In this document: positions 28,027 through 37,321 of the stretch, piece after piece
How positions within the stretch are numbered: position 1 is the first letter of the stretch
Layout of the letters: each line of letters starts with the position of its first letter
DNA from: Synergistaceae bacterium
GTDB lineage: Bacteria > Synergistota > Synergistia > Synergistales > Synergistaceae
Direction: 5' to 3'
Assembly (NCBI GenBank): GCA_031270375.1
Contig: JAISXR010000102.1
Location: 1 to 38,069 of the forward strand
DNA: 38,069 nt
Notes under the pieces: model-generated
Seen by the model: only the letters and a program-made list of their open reading frames with translations
The model's database searches: none
What the model was told of the DNA's origin: nothing
Program-made: the position numbers and the translations under genes

Positions 28027-28929
28027 ATGAAAAAGACATTGCGCGTTATATTTTCCATGTTGCTGGTCATTACGGCGGCCTCGGCCGTTTTCGCGGCGGA
28101 TTACAAATTCGAGACTGTATGGACGCTCAAAGACAGCCCGGCGATTTCAAATCCGGAGTCCGTATTTTTTGACGCGGACGAGAACTGTTTGTGGGTAGCC
28201 AACACCGGCGACGGTTCCGGTGCGGCGAAGGACGGTTTCGTCTCGAAAATATCGCCCGACGGCAAAGTTATCGCCGAAAAATTCACGAAAGAGGGCCTGG
28301 CGGGGCCGCGCGGCACATGGGTGACGAAAGATTTCGTCTACACCGCCGAAGTGAGCGCGCTGGTCAAAATCGACAAGAAAACCGGCGAGGTTATCGCGAG
28401 ATATCCCGCGAAATCCGAAGGGGCGCAGCAACTCAACGACATAGCGGAAGGCCCGGACGGGACCATTTACTTCTCCGACCTTCAAGGCGACAAGATATGG
28501 ACGGTAAAGGGTGACAGCGCCGAAATATGGCTCGAAACCCCCGACCTCACCTGGCCGAACGGTCTGCGCATCGAGGACGGCAAGATGTACGTCTCCCCGT
28601 GGGGACATGGCGACGAGACATGGGCGACGGAAGTTCTCTCTCATCTGCTCGTGGTGGATCTCGCGACCAAAAAAGTATCGTCCGTCGGCGACAAAGTCCA
28701 GCACGGCTACATGGACGGCCTTGTGAGAATCGACGACGGACATTTCGCCGTTACGAACTGGTGGGACGGCAAAGTGATAATCATCGACTCCAAAACCACC
28801 CGGAACGTAGCCGAGATAACCCTCGAACAGAGCGCGGGCGATATTTTTTACGTTGAGGGCCTCAAGACCCTGTTTGTGCCTATAGGCAACTCCAGCAAAA
28901 TAGTCGCGCTCAAGATAACGAAAGAGTGA
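28027..28929 (+). CDS. Secreted SMP-30/gluconolactonase-like beta-propeller protein
   Basis: Signal peptide MKKTLRVIFSMLLVITAASAVFAADYK; propeller-like repeats (SVFFDADENCLWVANTGDG, IAEGPDGTIYFSDLQGDKIW, TWPNGLRIEDGKMYVSPWG). The 27109 start in the ORF track is an artefactual extension. Confidence 0.8.
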   Translation: MKKTLRVIFSMLLVITAASAVFAADYKFETVWTLKDSPAISNPESVFFDADENCLWVANTGDGSGAAKDGFVSKISPDGKVIAEKFTKEGLAGPRGTWVTKDFVYTAEVSALVKIDKKTGEVIARYPAKSEGAQQLNDIAEGPDGTIYFSDLQGDKIWTVKGDSAEIWLETPDLTWPNGLRIEDGKMYVSPWGHGDETWATEVLSHLLVVDLATKKVSSVGDKVQHGYMDGLVRIDDGHFAVTNWWDGKVIIIDSKTTRNVAEITLEQSAGDIFYVEGLKTLFVPIGNSSKIVALKITKE

Positions 28930-28951
28930 TTTCACAAAACAGCAACCGACA

Positions 28952-28976
28952 GCGAGGGGCGGAAGACGCCCCTCGC
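28952..28976 (+). terminator. Hairpin at the end of the second sugar locus, possible terminator
   Basis: GCGAGGGGCG-GAAGA-CGCCCCTCGC perfect 10-bp stem; following T run is poor. Confidence 0.5.
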
Positions 28977-29017
28977 GTCGTTGTGTGCCCGGCATGAGCG
29001 ATAACTCGCCATCATAT

Positions 29018-29125
29018 TAAGCCCCACGCTATGCGTGGGGAATTGGTTGCTTTTCAGATGGTTTACTGTTTTAAGCCCCTTATAGGGGCGCAATCACAAA
29101 CCACCGCTTGAAGCGGTGGTGGTGT
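29018..29125. mobile_element. Cluster of three hairpins resembling IS200/IS605-type ends (no transposase present)
   Basis: CCCCACGC-TAT-GCGTGGGG (29022-29040), GCCCCT-TAT-AGGGGC (29075-29089), ACCACCGC-TTGAA-GCGGTGGT (29100-29120) within about 100 bp. Confidence 0.45.
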
Positions 29126-29334
29126 TTTTGCGGCAGAGCCACGGCAACGGGCTCTTTGGTATAAACGTATTTTGCCGGCTGCAGCCAGTCGGAATTGTCC
29201 TTGCGAATATCGAAATCAAGAATGTTGATATCGTACAATCCTATCAGCATAAATACTGCCAATACCGTCATTACCACTTTGCTGACGCTCAGGTTACGCA
29301 TGTAATCCGATACGGAAGCGGCGGATATTTCCAT
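29080..29334 (-). CDS. Possible small single-TM protein, unknown function
   Basis: MEISAASVSDYMRNLSVSKVVMTVLAVFMLIGLYDINILDF...; start at 29334, in frame with the 29397 ORF; the last codons come from the hairpin cluster, so the C-terminus may be non-native. Confidence 0.35.
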   Translation of the reverse strand: MEISAASVSDYMRNLSVSKVVMTVLAVFMLIGLYDINILDFDIRKDNSDWLQPAKYVYTKEPVAVALPQKHHHRFKRWFVIAPL

Positions 29335-29366
29335 ATTCGTCACGCTCTCGACAAGGTTCGGAAACA

Positions 29367-31799
29367 CTATTTCTCTCCTCCTTCGGCGTAGCTCCACTTA
29401 TCCCCGGGAAGCCACTCTCTTAGAACCCGCTCGATTTCATGGAATTCCAGAGGCTTCGACAAAAAGTCGTTCATCCCGTTTTGAAGGAACATATCGCGCA
29501 CATCGCCCACCACGTTGGCCGTAAGCGCGACAATGGGCAATTTGGAATACTTCTCCCCCGGCAGCGCGCGGATGATGCGCGTGGCGTCAACGCCGTCAAT
29601 CTCCGGCATCATGTGATCCATGAACACTATATCGTAATCGTTTTCCTTTACGAGTTCGATCGCCTCCGCGCCGGAATTGGCGACGCTCACCTCCGCGCCG
29701 TAGGAAAGAATCACATTTTCGGCTATCACCAGATTTATTTCGTTGTCATCCACCACCAGACAATGAGTATCGCACAGGCGCAACGCGGTTCCGGGCGCTT
29801 CCCGCAAGTCGCACTGAGGCGAGTATGACGTCTCGTCCAGCAAGCGCGCCACTATGAGACAGGTCAGCGGGGCGTACAATTTTTTTACGTGCAGGGGCAA
29901 ACTCCGCTCATCCATCGGATTTCGGGAAATGGCGATCAGCTTCGTATCAGGACAGGCTACGTTAGATACATCGCCGTATCTGTCAAAATCGAAGAACGCG
30001 TGCGAGTATTCCGCAAATTCTGCCGGAGTGTCCACAATATCGCACGGTACCCCCATTTTTCTCAGTTTTTCCCAAAGTCCCCGCTCTATCGGGGCGCTCG
30101 ACAGCCATATCGCCACGCGCCGCCGTGCGTCCGGCAAGAGCGTAATCGCCGCGGCGTCCGTTACTTCCTGTATTACGTAGAACGAAAAGCACGAACCTTG
30201 TCCATAAACGCTCTCCACAGTTATCTCGCCGCCCATGAGCTCCACGAGTTTCTTGGAAATGGCGAGCCCCAGTCCGGTGCCTTCTATTCCGCGGTTTTTA
30301 CGGGTGTCCAATTGCGAAAAATTGTCGAAAAGAAGCGGTATTTCCTCATTGCGAATGCCGATGCCGGTATCACTAACGGAAAACTTTAACTTATATTTTT
30401 CGGGCGCACCGGTGGGTTCCGCGCTGACCGCAAAGTTGATATGGCCGATACGCGTGAATTTTACGGCGTTCGTCAAAAGATTCAAGGCTATTTGCTTTAT
30501 GCGGATCGCGTCGCCCGTCATAACGCGGGGTATGTCGAGATCGTCGTCCACTATGAAATCGAGCGGCTTGTCGCCAATGCGTATGTGGATCATGGTCACT
30601 ATGTCGTTGATGAACGAATGGATATCGTATTTATCCGGGAAAAGCTCTATCGCGCCCGCCTCGATTTTGGAAAAATCCAGAATATCGTTTATTATGGAAA
30701 GAAGAGACGTTCCCGCGTTTTTGATGTTGCCCAGATATTCGAGCACCGACTCCTTGGGGAAATTGCGAATGGCGAGGTCGGTCATGCCCAATATCGCGTT
30801 CATGGGAGTACGGATTTCGTGGCTCATATTCGCCAAAAATTCAGACTTCGCGCGATTGGCGAGTTCCGCAGCTTCCAAACGTCGTTGTTCGGTAATATCG
30901 GTGTAAAATCCTTCCAGTAGGTGCGGCGTGCCGTCGGGATTTTTCTCGATCACGCGGCTGCGTTCCCAAATCCACTTTACGCTGCCGTCCTTCATGATCA
31001 TCCTGAAAGTGGTCTCGAGCGGCAGTCCCTGTGAAAGCGTCTCGGCGTTGAGCCGCTCGAGCTGATCGACGTCTTCGGGATGAACCATGTCGAAAAATTT
31101 CACCAAGTTATTGCCCATGAGTTCGTCCGGCGTGTAACCTATGAGCTGATAGCAGCCCTCGCTCACAAAAGTAAATGTAAAATTGGGCGGATCGTTCAGG
31201 CACTGGTACACCATGCCGGGCAAATTGTGCATAAGGGTTTCCGTGCGGTGCATGAGCAGACGCCGTTCGGCGCTTTCCATCGCGAGGGCCACGAAATCCG
31301 CCAGAGACGAGGCGAAGTTTTGTTCCTCTATGGTCCAAACGCGCGTCGAGGGAAATTGCTCCGAACGGTCCTGCTCTATGCAGACGACCCCCACCAAATC
31401 TCCTCCGACGCGAATGGGCGCGTCGAGCAGCGCGCAAATATTGGGGCCGTAAGTTTCCTGTAAATTAGGCAGAATATCCGTGTCGAAGGCGTCGTTTATT
31501 ATGAGCAGGCGTTCGGTGCGAAGCAGTTTTACATAAAGCTCGCGGTCGACAAGGGGGAAATCTTCCTGCACCATGTGACTGTCGTCGACTATATTGTAAC
31601 TTGCTATGCTCTGCAGAATCGTGGTGTCTTTCGTTACCCGCCATATTCCGACGCGATGAGTATTCAGCGCGCGGCATCCCTCGCTCGCGATGATATTGGC
31701 GGCATCCGCCAATATCCCTGCCGTAAGGGCGGACGTTTTTGTAATCCTCGTAAGCGCGTCGCTCAATTGATTTGCGTATTCAATAGAGCTTCGGTTCAT
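29367..31799 (-). CDS. Hybrid sensor histidine kinase (GAF, PAS, HisKA, HATPase_c, REC)
   Basis: GAF-like N-terminus, PAS/PAC (GSVKWIWERSRVIEKNPDGTPHLLEGFYTDITEQRRLE), FLANMSHEIRTPMNAILGMTDLA, GTGLGLAISKKLVELMGG, REC DIVFMDHMMPEIDG; start at 31799 preceded by GAGGAG. Confidence 0.93.
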   Translation of the reverse strand: MNRSSIEYANQLSDALTRITKTSALTAGILADAANIIASEGCRALNTHRVGIWRVTKDTTILQSIASYNIVDDSHMVQEDFPLVDRELYVKLLRTERLLIINDAFDTDILPNLQETYGPNICALLDAPIRVGGDLVGVVCIEQDRSEQFPSTRVWTIEEQNFASSLADFVALAMESAERRLLMHRTETLMHNLPGMVYQCLNDPPNFTFTFVSEGCYQLIGYTPDELMGNNLVKFFDMVHPEDVDQLERLNAETLSQGLPLETTFRMIMKDGSVKWIWERSRVIEKNPDGTPHLLEGFYTDITEQRRLEAAELANRAKSEFLANMSHEIRTPMNAILGMTDLAIRNFPKESVLEYLGNIKNAGTSLLSIINDILDFSKIEAGAIELFPDKYDIHSFINDIVTMIHIRIGDKPLDFIVDDDLDIPRVMTGDAIRIKQIALNLLTNAVKFTRIGHINFAVSAEPTGAPEKYKLKFSVSDTGIGIRNEEIPLLFDNFSQLDTRKNRGIEGTGLGLAISKKLVELMGGEITVESVYGQGSCFSFYVIQEVTDAAAITLLPDARRRVAIWLSSAPIERGLWEKLRKMGVPCDIVDTPAEFAEYSHAFFDFDRYGDVSNVACPDTKLIAISRNPMDERSLPLHVKKLYAPLTCLIVARLLDETSYSPQCDLREAPGTALRLCDTHCLVVDDNEINLVIAENVILSYGAEVSVANSGAEAIELVKENDYDIVFMDHMMPEIDGVDATRIIRALPGEKYSKLPIVALTANVVGDVRDMFLQNGMNDFLSKPLEFHEIERVLREWLPGDKWSYAEGGEK

Positions 31800-32071
31800 A
31801 ATAAAACTCCTCCCCTGCCTTACATGAGGAATAGCCCACATCCCGGAAGCCGCCTTACCCAGCGCAGTCCTGATTAGGATATTTTATGGCATGTTGCATA
31901 TAGTATATAGTATAAGAAGCGATTGCACGTATGTTTATTAATGATAACCAACAAAAAAAGCGCTAATTTTTTTTAAATGAATGATGCATGAAGAGACAGA
32001 TTGACAACGGTAATCGACGCGAACCGCTTTGTTTGAACGGTCCCGCCGCATACGTATATTGTCAGATACGA

Positions 32072-32094
32072 AACGCCCCCCGAGACCGGGGGGC
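32072..32094 (-). terminator. Probable terminator of hsp20
   Basis: CGCCCCCC(GGTCTC)GGGGGGCG hairpin downstream of the hsp20 stop; weak T-rich tail on the minus strand. Confidence 0.5.
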
Positions 32095-32112
32095 GCATTT
32101 GGAGGAACGGTA

Positions 32113-32568
32113 TTACCCTTTCTTGAGAGAGAGCACGCGGCTTTCGGAAATCATGAGCCTTGGAGCCGCTATCGAGATCATGCCGTTCTCAAAGGAGGCA
32201 TCCGCTTTTTCGGTGTCGATCTCGAAAGGCAGAGACAACTCGTAGTTGAACGAGGACACGGATTTTTTGCTGTACCAGGTTTTGCCGTCATCGGCGCCAT
32301 TATTTTTCTCCTCGCTGTCGTTCTTTGACTTGAGCTGGACGCGGTCCTTCGATATCCTGATTTCGACCTCTTCGGGATTAACGCCCGGCGCTTCGAGCGA
32401 TATGTGGAGCGTGCCGTCCTTTTCGTACATGTCGCAATTGCTGAAACTTCTGCTCTCCGGCGCGTCAGGCGCCCACAGCAGCCTGTTGAAAATATCGTCG
32501 ATATCCACCAGGGAACTGCGACGTCCATTTTGAGCTAAATGGTTTCTGAAGGGTGTCAATGCGAACAT
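32113..32568 (-). CDS. Hsp20/alpha-crystallin family small heat shock protein
   Basis: 151 aa; alpha-crystallin domain (MYEKDGTLHISLEAPGVNPEEVEIRISKDRVQLKSK...FNYELSLPFEIDTEKADASFENGMISIAAPR). Confidence 0.93.
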   Translation of the reverse strand: MFALTPFRNHLAQNGRRSSLVDIDDIFNRLLWAPDAPESRSFSNCDMYEKDGTLHISLEAPGVNPEEVEIRISKDRVQLKSKNDSEEKNNGADDGKTWYSKKSVSSFNYELSLPFEIDTEKADASFENGMISIAAPRLMISESRVLSLKKG

Positions 32569-32620
32569 ATTATATCTCCTCCTCTTACTTAGTCATGATT
32601 GACCTTTACTGATTAATAAT

Positions 32621-32649
32621 ATGATATAACGCTTTGTTAAAAAAGTCAA
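32621..32649 (-). promoter_or_regulatory. Predicted sigma70-type promoter of hsp20
   Basis: Minus strand TTGACT-17 bp-TATCAT about 50 bp upstream of the ATG. Confidence 0.6.
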
Positions 32650-32767
32650 TATTTTTTGGTGAAGATTTGTCAGTTTTTTCTCCGAGCGTTTTCCTCTAAG
32701 TGTGCGACAAAATTATAGGCAAGAAGGGATCATGCGGCAGGTAAATGGACACAGAAGTTGTCATAAC

Positions 32768-32863
32768 TACCGGACAATAGAGAACCAGCTTCACTGGAGC
32801 TTGGACGTAATCTACCGGGAGGACTCCGCAAGAGCGCGTAAGGACAATTCGCCGCAGGTATTC
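32768..32863 (+). pseudogene. Remnant of an ISAs1-like (IS4-superfamily) DDE transposase C-terminus
   Basis: Translated NYRTIENQLHWSLDVIYREDSARARKDNSPQVF resembles the ISAs1 consensus (G)HW-IEN-LHW-LDV-F-ED--R-RK-N-P; no remaining transposase sequence around it. Confidence 0.75.
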
Positions 32864-33671
32864 ATGACGGCGAATCGTACTCGTCGTCCAGCAGCGCCGA
32901 TAAATTCGCCCGGCGTAGGGCGGCAACGGAACTCTCGAAATCGGCCATGCCGAAAACCTCCATGGTGACGGTTCGAAGACATGGTTCGTCCAGGACGCGA
33001 GCGAACATTTTTCGCAAAAAACCGCGCGGCAGACAGGCGAGGCTTTCGTGGTCCCGCCTGTCCGTGCGTCCGTGAATGTGCATGTTGCGGCATCTCGGCA
33101 GCCAGCGGTCGAGAAAACTCCAGACGTCCAGACCGAAACAAAGCAGGTGCCCGACGTCTATGCAGACGGACGTGCCGAACTCCTCTATTATCGGCGGCTC
33201 GACCTCGAAGACGGGATGAATGTTCTCGATCGCGAGTTCGCGCGGAGATCTCAATTCGCCGACAAGCGGAGCCAGGGTTTCCATTGTTCTGTCCAGATAC
33301 CCACCCGTTTCTTCCCCGCCGGGACTAGGGATATGCAGCGTCCAGCATATGGGATCGAGTTTGGACGTCACCCCGACGACACGCGCGAACATCTCGGAGG
33401 AAGCCCTCCGAACGGAGGGGTCGGTGTCGCCGAGCGCGATATCGCACGGTAAATGAACGGTGAAAGCCATATCGTGGTCCGCCGCTATGTTCGCCAACAG
33501 CGTGGTTTCTTCGCGGGACGGGATGTTGGAAATTTCGGGTGTGTCGAAGACCACGAGCTGCATTTCGCCGATCCGGCACGCGCTGGGCCTGCGCGCAAGC
33601 CACAGCAGGTTGTCCGCCAAACCGCTTTCTATGATGTAAGAAGTCGTTCCCAGCCTGAAACGCCTGAGCAT
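32862..33671 (-). CDS. cbiR: Cobamide remodelling phosphodiesterase CbiR (TIM-barrel, AP-endonuclease-2-like)
   Basis: FRLGTTSYI N-terminus, TVHLPCDI, AIENIHP, SVCIDVGHLL, MHIHGRTDRRDHESL; 1-bp gap to a btuCDF transporter. Confidence 0.75.
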   Translation of the reverse strand: MLRRFRLGTTSYIIESGLADNLLWLARRPSACRIGEMQLVVFDTPEISNIPSREETTLLANIAADHDMAFTVHLPCDIALGDTDPSVRRASSEMFARVVGVTSKLDPICWTLHIPSPGGEETGGYLDRTMETLAPLVGELRSPRELAIENIHPVFEVEPPIIEEFGTSVCIDVGHLLCFGLDVWSFLDRWLPRCRNMHIHGRTDRRDHESLACLPRGFLRKMFARVLDEPCLRTVTMEVFGMADFESSVAALRRANLSALLDDEYDSPS

Positions 33672-33672
33672 T

Positions 33673-34701
33673 TTATCTCTCTCGGGGCTTGAAGAGGAGC
33701 CAGAGGAAGAAGGGAGCGCCCATGAAGCATATGATTATCCCCACCGGGATGTCCGCCGGAGCCCAGAGCGTGCGCGCGGCGGTATCGCAGATCACCAGCG
33801 CCGTGCCTCCGATAGCGGCCGAACATGGCGTGAGTGACCTGTGCCTCGCCCCCGCTAAACGTCTCGCGATATGCGGCGCTATCAAGCCCAGGAACGCTAT
33901 CGGCCCGCAATTCGCAACAACGAGCGCCACAGACAGCGACATGCCGGCGAAGAGCAGGCGTTTCGTCACACCGAGCGCGACGCCCCTGGTCGCTGCTATC
34001 TCATCGCCGAACGTTATGAGATCGAGTTCGGCGGAACAGAAAAACGACAGAGCGAAAGCCAGTACCAGCGGCGGAAGCGCCTTCAGCCCCTCCTTCATGC
34101 CCACCGCGCTTATGCCGCCCATTGTCCACGAAAGCAGCTTGTAGGTTTCGACAGCGCCTCCCGTATATTGGAAGACCATTATGAGGCTGGAGAAAAGCGA
34201 ACTCACAGCCACGCCGGCAAGCAGCAGCGACGCGTCGCTTGCGTTCCGGGCCAGGCGCGAAAATACGGATATTATCGCTATAGCGAGAAGGGAACCCGCG
34301 AAAGCGAAGACCGGCACGGCCACGCCGGATATATAATGAATTACGCGCGAACCCAAAACGCCTGCGGCAAATCCCAACCTGATAGCGACGGCCGCACCGA
34401 ACGCGGCTCCCGAAGATACGCCCAGCAGTGACGGCTCGGCCAAAGGGTTGCGAAACAACGCCTGAAAGACCGTCCCGCATATGCCGAACGTCGCCCCCGC
34501 GCACAAAGCCATCAGCACGCGCGGAACGCGAAGCTGCCAGAAGATCTTAGCCTCGGCCAGGTCCGGGGCTATATCCCGCCAGCCGAAGATATCGGCCGGG
34601 GATATCAGCCGAATCCCAATCCACGGAGCAACAGCGGCGACAACCAGCGCTGCCGCGAAGAGGGCGGCTGTCACACTCCGCTCGCCTTGCGAGAAACTCA
34701 T
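33673..34701 (-). CDS. btuC: FecCD-family ABC transporter permease, likely cobamide uptake
   Basis: 342 aa; FecCD motifs (RVLMALCAGATFGICGTVFQALFRNPLAEPSLLGVSSGAAFGA; GPIAFLGLIAPHIARRLAG). Confidence 0.85.
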   Translation of the reverse strand: MSFSQGERSVTAALFAAALVVAAVAPWIGIRLISPADIFGWRDIAPDLAEAKIFWQLRVPRVLMALCAGATFGICGTVFQALFRNPLAEPSLLGVSSGAAFGAAVAIRLGFAAGVLGSRVIHYISGVAVPVFAFAGSLLAIAIISVFSRLARNASDASLLLAGVAVSSLFSSLIMVFQYTGGAVETYKLLSWTMGGISAVGMKEGLKALPPLVLAFALSFFCSAELDLITFGDEIAATRGVALGVTKRLLFAGMSLSVALVVANCGPIAFLGLIAPHIARRLAGARHRSLTPCSAAIGGTALVICDTAARTLWAPADIPVGIIICFMGAPFFLWLLFKPRER

Positions 34702-35495
34702 AAAACGGTTCTCTCCGGCGCCAGAATTTGGCGTCCTCCGGGGGTATCGGCTCTATATCTTCGAAACGGCACGCCGAATATCCCGTTCAACCGATCCGCG
34801 TCGAACAGGCCGGACGGAGGCCCCATCCACTCGATCCGCCCCGCGGACATCGCCGCTACCGTGCCGGACGCGCCAGAAAGTTCCGCCGCGAGGTTTATGT
34901 CATGAGTCACTATTATCATGCTGACGCCGCGGAGGCTGTTTACCCTGGTCATCATATCCATCGTCTCCATCTGGTGCGCGTAGTCCAGATACGTCGTCGG
35001 CTCGTCCATCAGAATCGCGTCCGTTCCCTGCGCTATGGCAGACGCTATCATCACCTTCTGACGTTCGCCTCCGGAAAGGCTCGACAGCCTCCGGTCCGCG
35101 AACGCGGCTGTTCCTGTCATATCCATCGCTTCGGCTACCTCGCGCGCGTCGTTGGTTTTCGACGAAACCCCGCGCCAGGGATATCGGGACAACTCGAGGA
35201 AATCGCGCACGGTATAGGGAACGTCGCTCCGAGAACCCTGAGGCACGTATGCCACGAGACGCGACCTGTCTCTTGCGGGCATACCGGCGGAACGTCTTCC
35301 GCGAATGTTTATCTCTCCCTCGTATCCTCCCATGATTCCGCATATGCACTTGAGCAGAGTGCTTTTGCCGGCTCCGTTTCTGCCGATTACGCAAAAAAAC
35401 TCTCCCTGCTCCACTTTAAAGGAGATGTCGCTCAGAATCCTTTTGCCGTTTAGTTTGAGGGAAAGTCCGGAAATTTTTATCCCGCTGTCTTTCAT
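34698..35495 (-). CDS. btuD: ABC transporter ATP-binding protein, likely cobamide uptake
   Basis: 265 aa; GRNGAGKSTLLKCICG, LSGGERQKVMIASAIAQ, AILMDEPTTYLDYAHQ; overlaps btuC. Confidence 0.85.
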   Translation of the reverse strand: MKDSGIKISGLSLKLNGKRILSDISFKVEQGEFFCVIGRNGAGKSTLLKCICGIMGGYEGEINIRGRRSAGMPARDRSRLVAYVPQGSRSDVPYTVRDFLELSRYPWRGVSSKTNDAREVAEAMDMTGTAAFADRRLSSLSGGERQKVMIASAIAQGTDAILMDEPTTYLDYAHQMETMDMMTRVNSLRGVSMIIVTHDINLAAELSGASGTVAAMSAGRIEWMGPPSGLFDADRLNGIFGVPFRRYRADTPGGRQILAPERTVL

Positions 35496-35558
35496 ATATA
35501 ATGGCCCGCGTCTCTGTTTATTCTTCGCGGGGGAAGGGCGGCACGCCGCCGTCCCTGC

Positions 35559-36464
35559 TTATTCTTCGATCTCCCGCGCGCCTTCGTGTACTATCCGCGC
35601 GAAGGCCTCTAAAATGAGAGGGTATCGCGGGCCTGCCCTGAGCGTGAAATCTCCGCGTATCACGGCTACGTTTCCGTCCCGGGCGGCCCGCAGGTCGCTC
35701 AGATTTTTCCACTGGGCGAGTATCGACTGTGTATCGACGCCCGTCATGCCGTGTTCGCCCACCAGCTCGATAATTATGTCGGGATCGGTCCGAAGCAGTC
35801 CCTCGAGCGAGAGAGCCGCGTACGGTACGTCGCCGGAGAACGCGTTTTTCGCGCCGGCGTCCGCGAGCAAATCTTCATAAAACGAGCCGGGACCGGCTGC
35901 GTATATCTTGCCGAAGGACGCGTCGTCGGCGTCCCTGCCAACCACGACCAACACCCGGGCATCCGCGCCGCCGGACAAGCCCTCGGCGGCCGAAATGGCG
36001 CGCACGGCCTCGCGAAGCTCATCCACCCGTTTTTTCGCCGCGTCCGGTATGCTGCACGCCTCGCCGACCCGCAGTATCGAATCGCAAATCTGTCCGAAGT
36101 CGTCCTGGTAAACTACGACGACCTTGTAACCGAGCGCCTCTGTCCTTTCTTTCAGGTGCTCGTTCATGTTGGAGATGACGACGAGATCGGGTTGCATCGA
36201 CACGACGACTTCCATGTTCACGTTCATCATGTCTCCGACGTTGGCCTTTGACTTGGCCTCCGGCGGCCAGTTGCAGTATTCCGTGACCCCGATAACCCTG
36301 TCCCCGAGTCCCAGATCGAAGATTATTTCCGTCGCCGCCGGAGCGAGCGACAATATGCGCATCGGCGCCCCCTCGGCGGCAAATTTCGCGGCGCTCAACA
36401 CGGCCGCCGCGGCTAAAACCGCCAGACACCTCATAAACCTTTTCATCACATCGCCCACCCCCAT
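35559..36464 (-). CDS. btuF: BtuF-like periplasmic cobamide-binding protein
   Basis: Signal peptide; RILSLAPAATEIIFDLGLGDRVIGVTEYCNWPPEAKSKANVGDMMNVNMEVVVSMQPDLVV (BtuF/FhuD-like). Confidence 0.85.
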   Translation of the reverse strand: MGVGDVMKRFMRCLAVLAAAAVLSAAKFAAEGAPMRILSLAPAATEIIFDLGLGDRVIGVTEYCNWPPEAKSKANVGDMMNVNMEVVVSMQPDLVVISNMNEHLKERTEALGYKVVVVYQDDFGQICDSILRVGEACSIPDAAKKRVDELREAVRAISAAEGLSGGADARVLVVVGRDADDASFGKIYAAGPGSFYEDLLADAGAKNAFSGDVPYAALSLEGLLRTDPDIIIELVGEHGMTGVDTQSILAQWKNLSDLRAARDGNVAVIRGDFTLRAGPRYPLILEAFARIVHEGAREIEE

Positions 36465-36583
36465 CGAATAACCTTTTTAACGGCAGTATTTATTATACAC
36501 TCAAATGTTACACGGTTTTTTGGAAAAATCGGACATAAATTTGAAAAAATCAGTCGTTTTTCGCGGCCCGTATCTCCCGATTC

Positions 36584-36612
36584 TGGACAAAACATCGCGA
36601 TATGCTTATCAT
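36584..36612 (+). promoter_or_regulatory. Predicted sigma70-type promoter of exbB
   Basis: TGGACA (36584-36589), 17 bp, TATCAT (36607-36612); supports initiation at ATG 36664, not 36505. Confidence 0.55.
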
Positions 36613-36663
36613 GAATGCGGATATTCTCAAATATTTCTACGTTGGAGCGAGGCGCGGGCGGCG

Positions 36664-37308
36664 ATGATTTTTAGCGGTTTCGATTTTGGGAGCGGATATG
36701 TTGCGTTTATGGAGTACATGCGCGCGGGCGGAACGATAATGTGGGTCATTTTAGGAATTTCTATAGCAACGCTCGCGATAGTGATAGAGCGGTTCATTTT
36801 TTTCGCCATGATGTCGGTGAACGCGACGCGGTTGGAGGAAGCGTTCGTGGACGCGATGTCGGAAAATGCCGCCTCGGCGCGGCAGAAGATGTCTCTGTAC
36901 AGGAGTTCGCTCGGGCGATTGTTCGAGGAAGCCGCCGCGAACTGGAATGCCGCCGGGGACGACTTGAAGAATTTGCTCGAATCCGGTGTCAGAAGAGAAT
37001 TATACAAATGGCAGGGCAATTTGCACTTGATTGAGACAGCGGCGAAAGTTTCGCCGCTGTTGGGGCTTTTGGGAACGGTTCTCGGTATGGTGGAGATGTT
37101 TCAGACCCTTAGCGCGGGAAGCGCGATAGATCCCGCCGCCGTGACGGGAGGGATATGGAAGGCGCTGTTCACCACGGTCGCCGGGCTGATGGTAGCGATT
37201 CCCGCGATAATGATTCACGGCCTGCTCTCCGCGCGGATAGGCCGCGAAGAGGAAAAACTGCTGCGTGGGATGGACTTTATAATGCGCGAACACACCGGTC
37301 GCGGGTAA
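36664..37308 (+). CDS. exbB: MotA/TolQ/ExbB proton channel family protein
   Basis: TM segments; TAAKVSPLLGLLGTVLGMVEMF and GGIWKALFTTVAGLMVAIPAIM motifs; followed by exbD. Confidence 0.9.
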   Translation: MIFSGFDFGSGYVAFMEYMRAGGTIMWVILGISIATLAIVIERFIFFAMMSVNATRLEEAFVDAMSENAASARQKMSLYRSSLGRLFEEAAANWNAAGDDLKNLLESGVRRELYKWQGNLHLIETAAKVSPLLGLLGTVLGMVEMFQTLSAGSAIDPAAVTGGIWKALFTTVAGLMVAIPAIMIHGLLSARIGREEEKLLRGMDFIMREHTGRG

Positions 37309-37321
37309 AGCGGGCGCGCGA

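Noticed and set aside
36465-36663. Cobalamin riboswitch between btuF and exbB
   Set aside because: No B12-box-like sequence recognised by eye on either strand, and the region is short and AT-rich; needs an Rfam scan to be certain.
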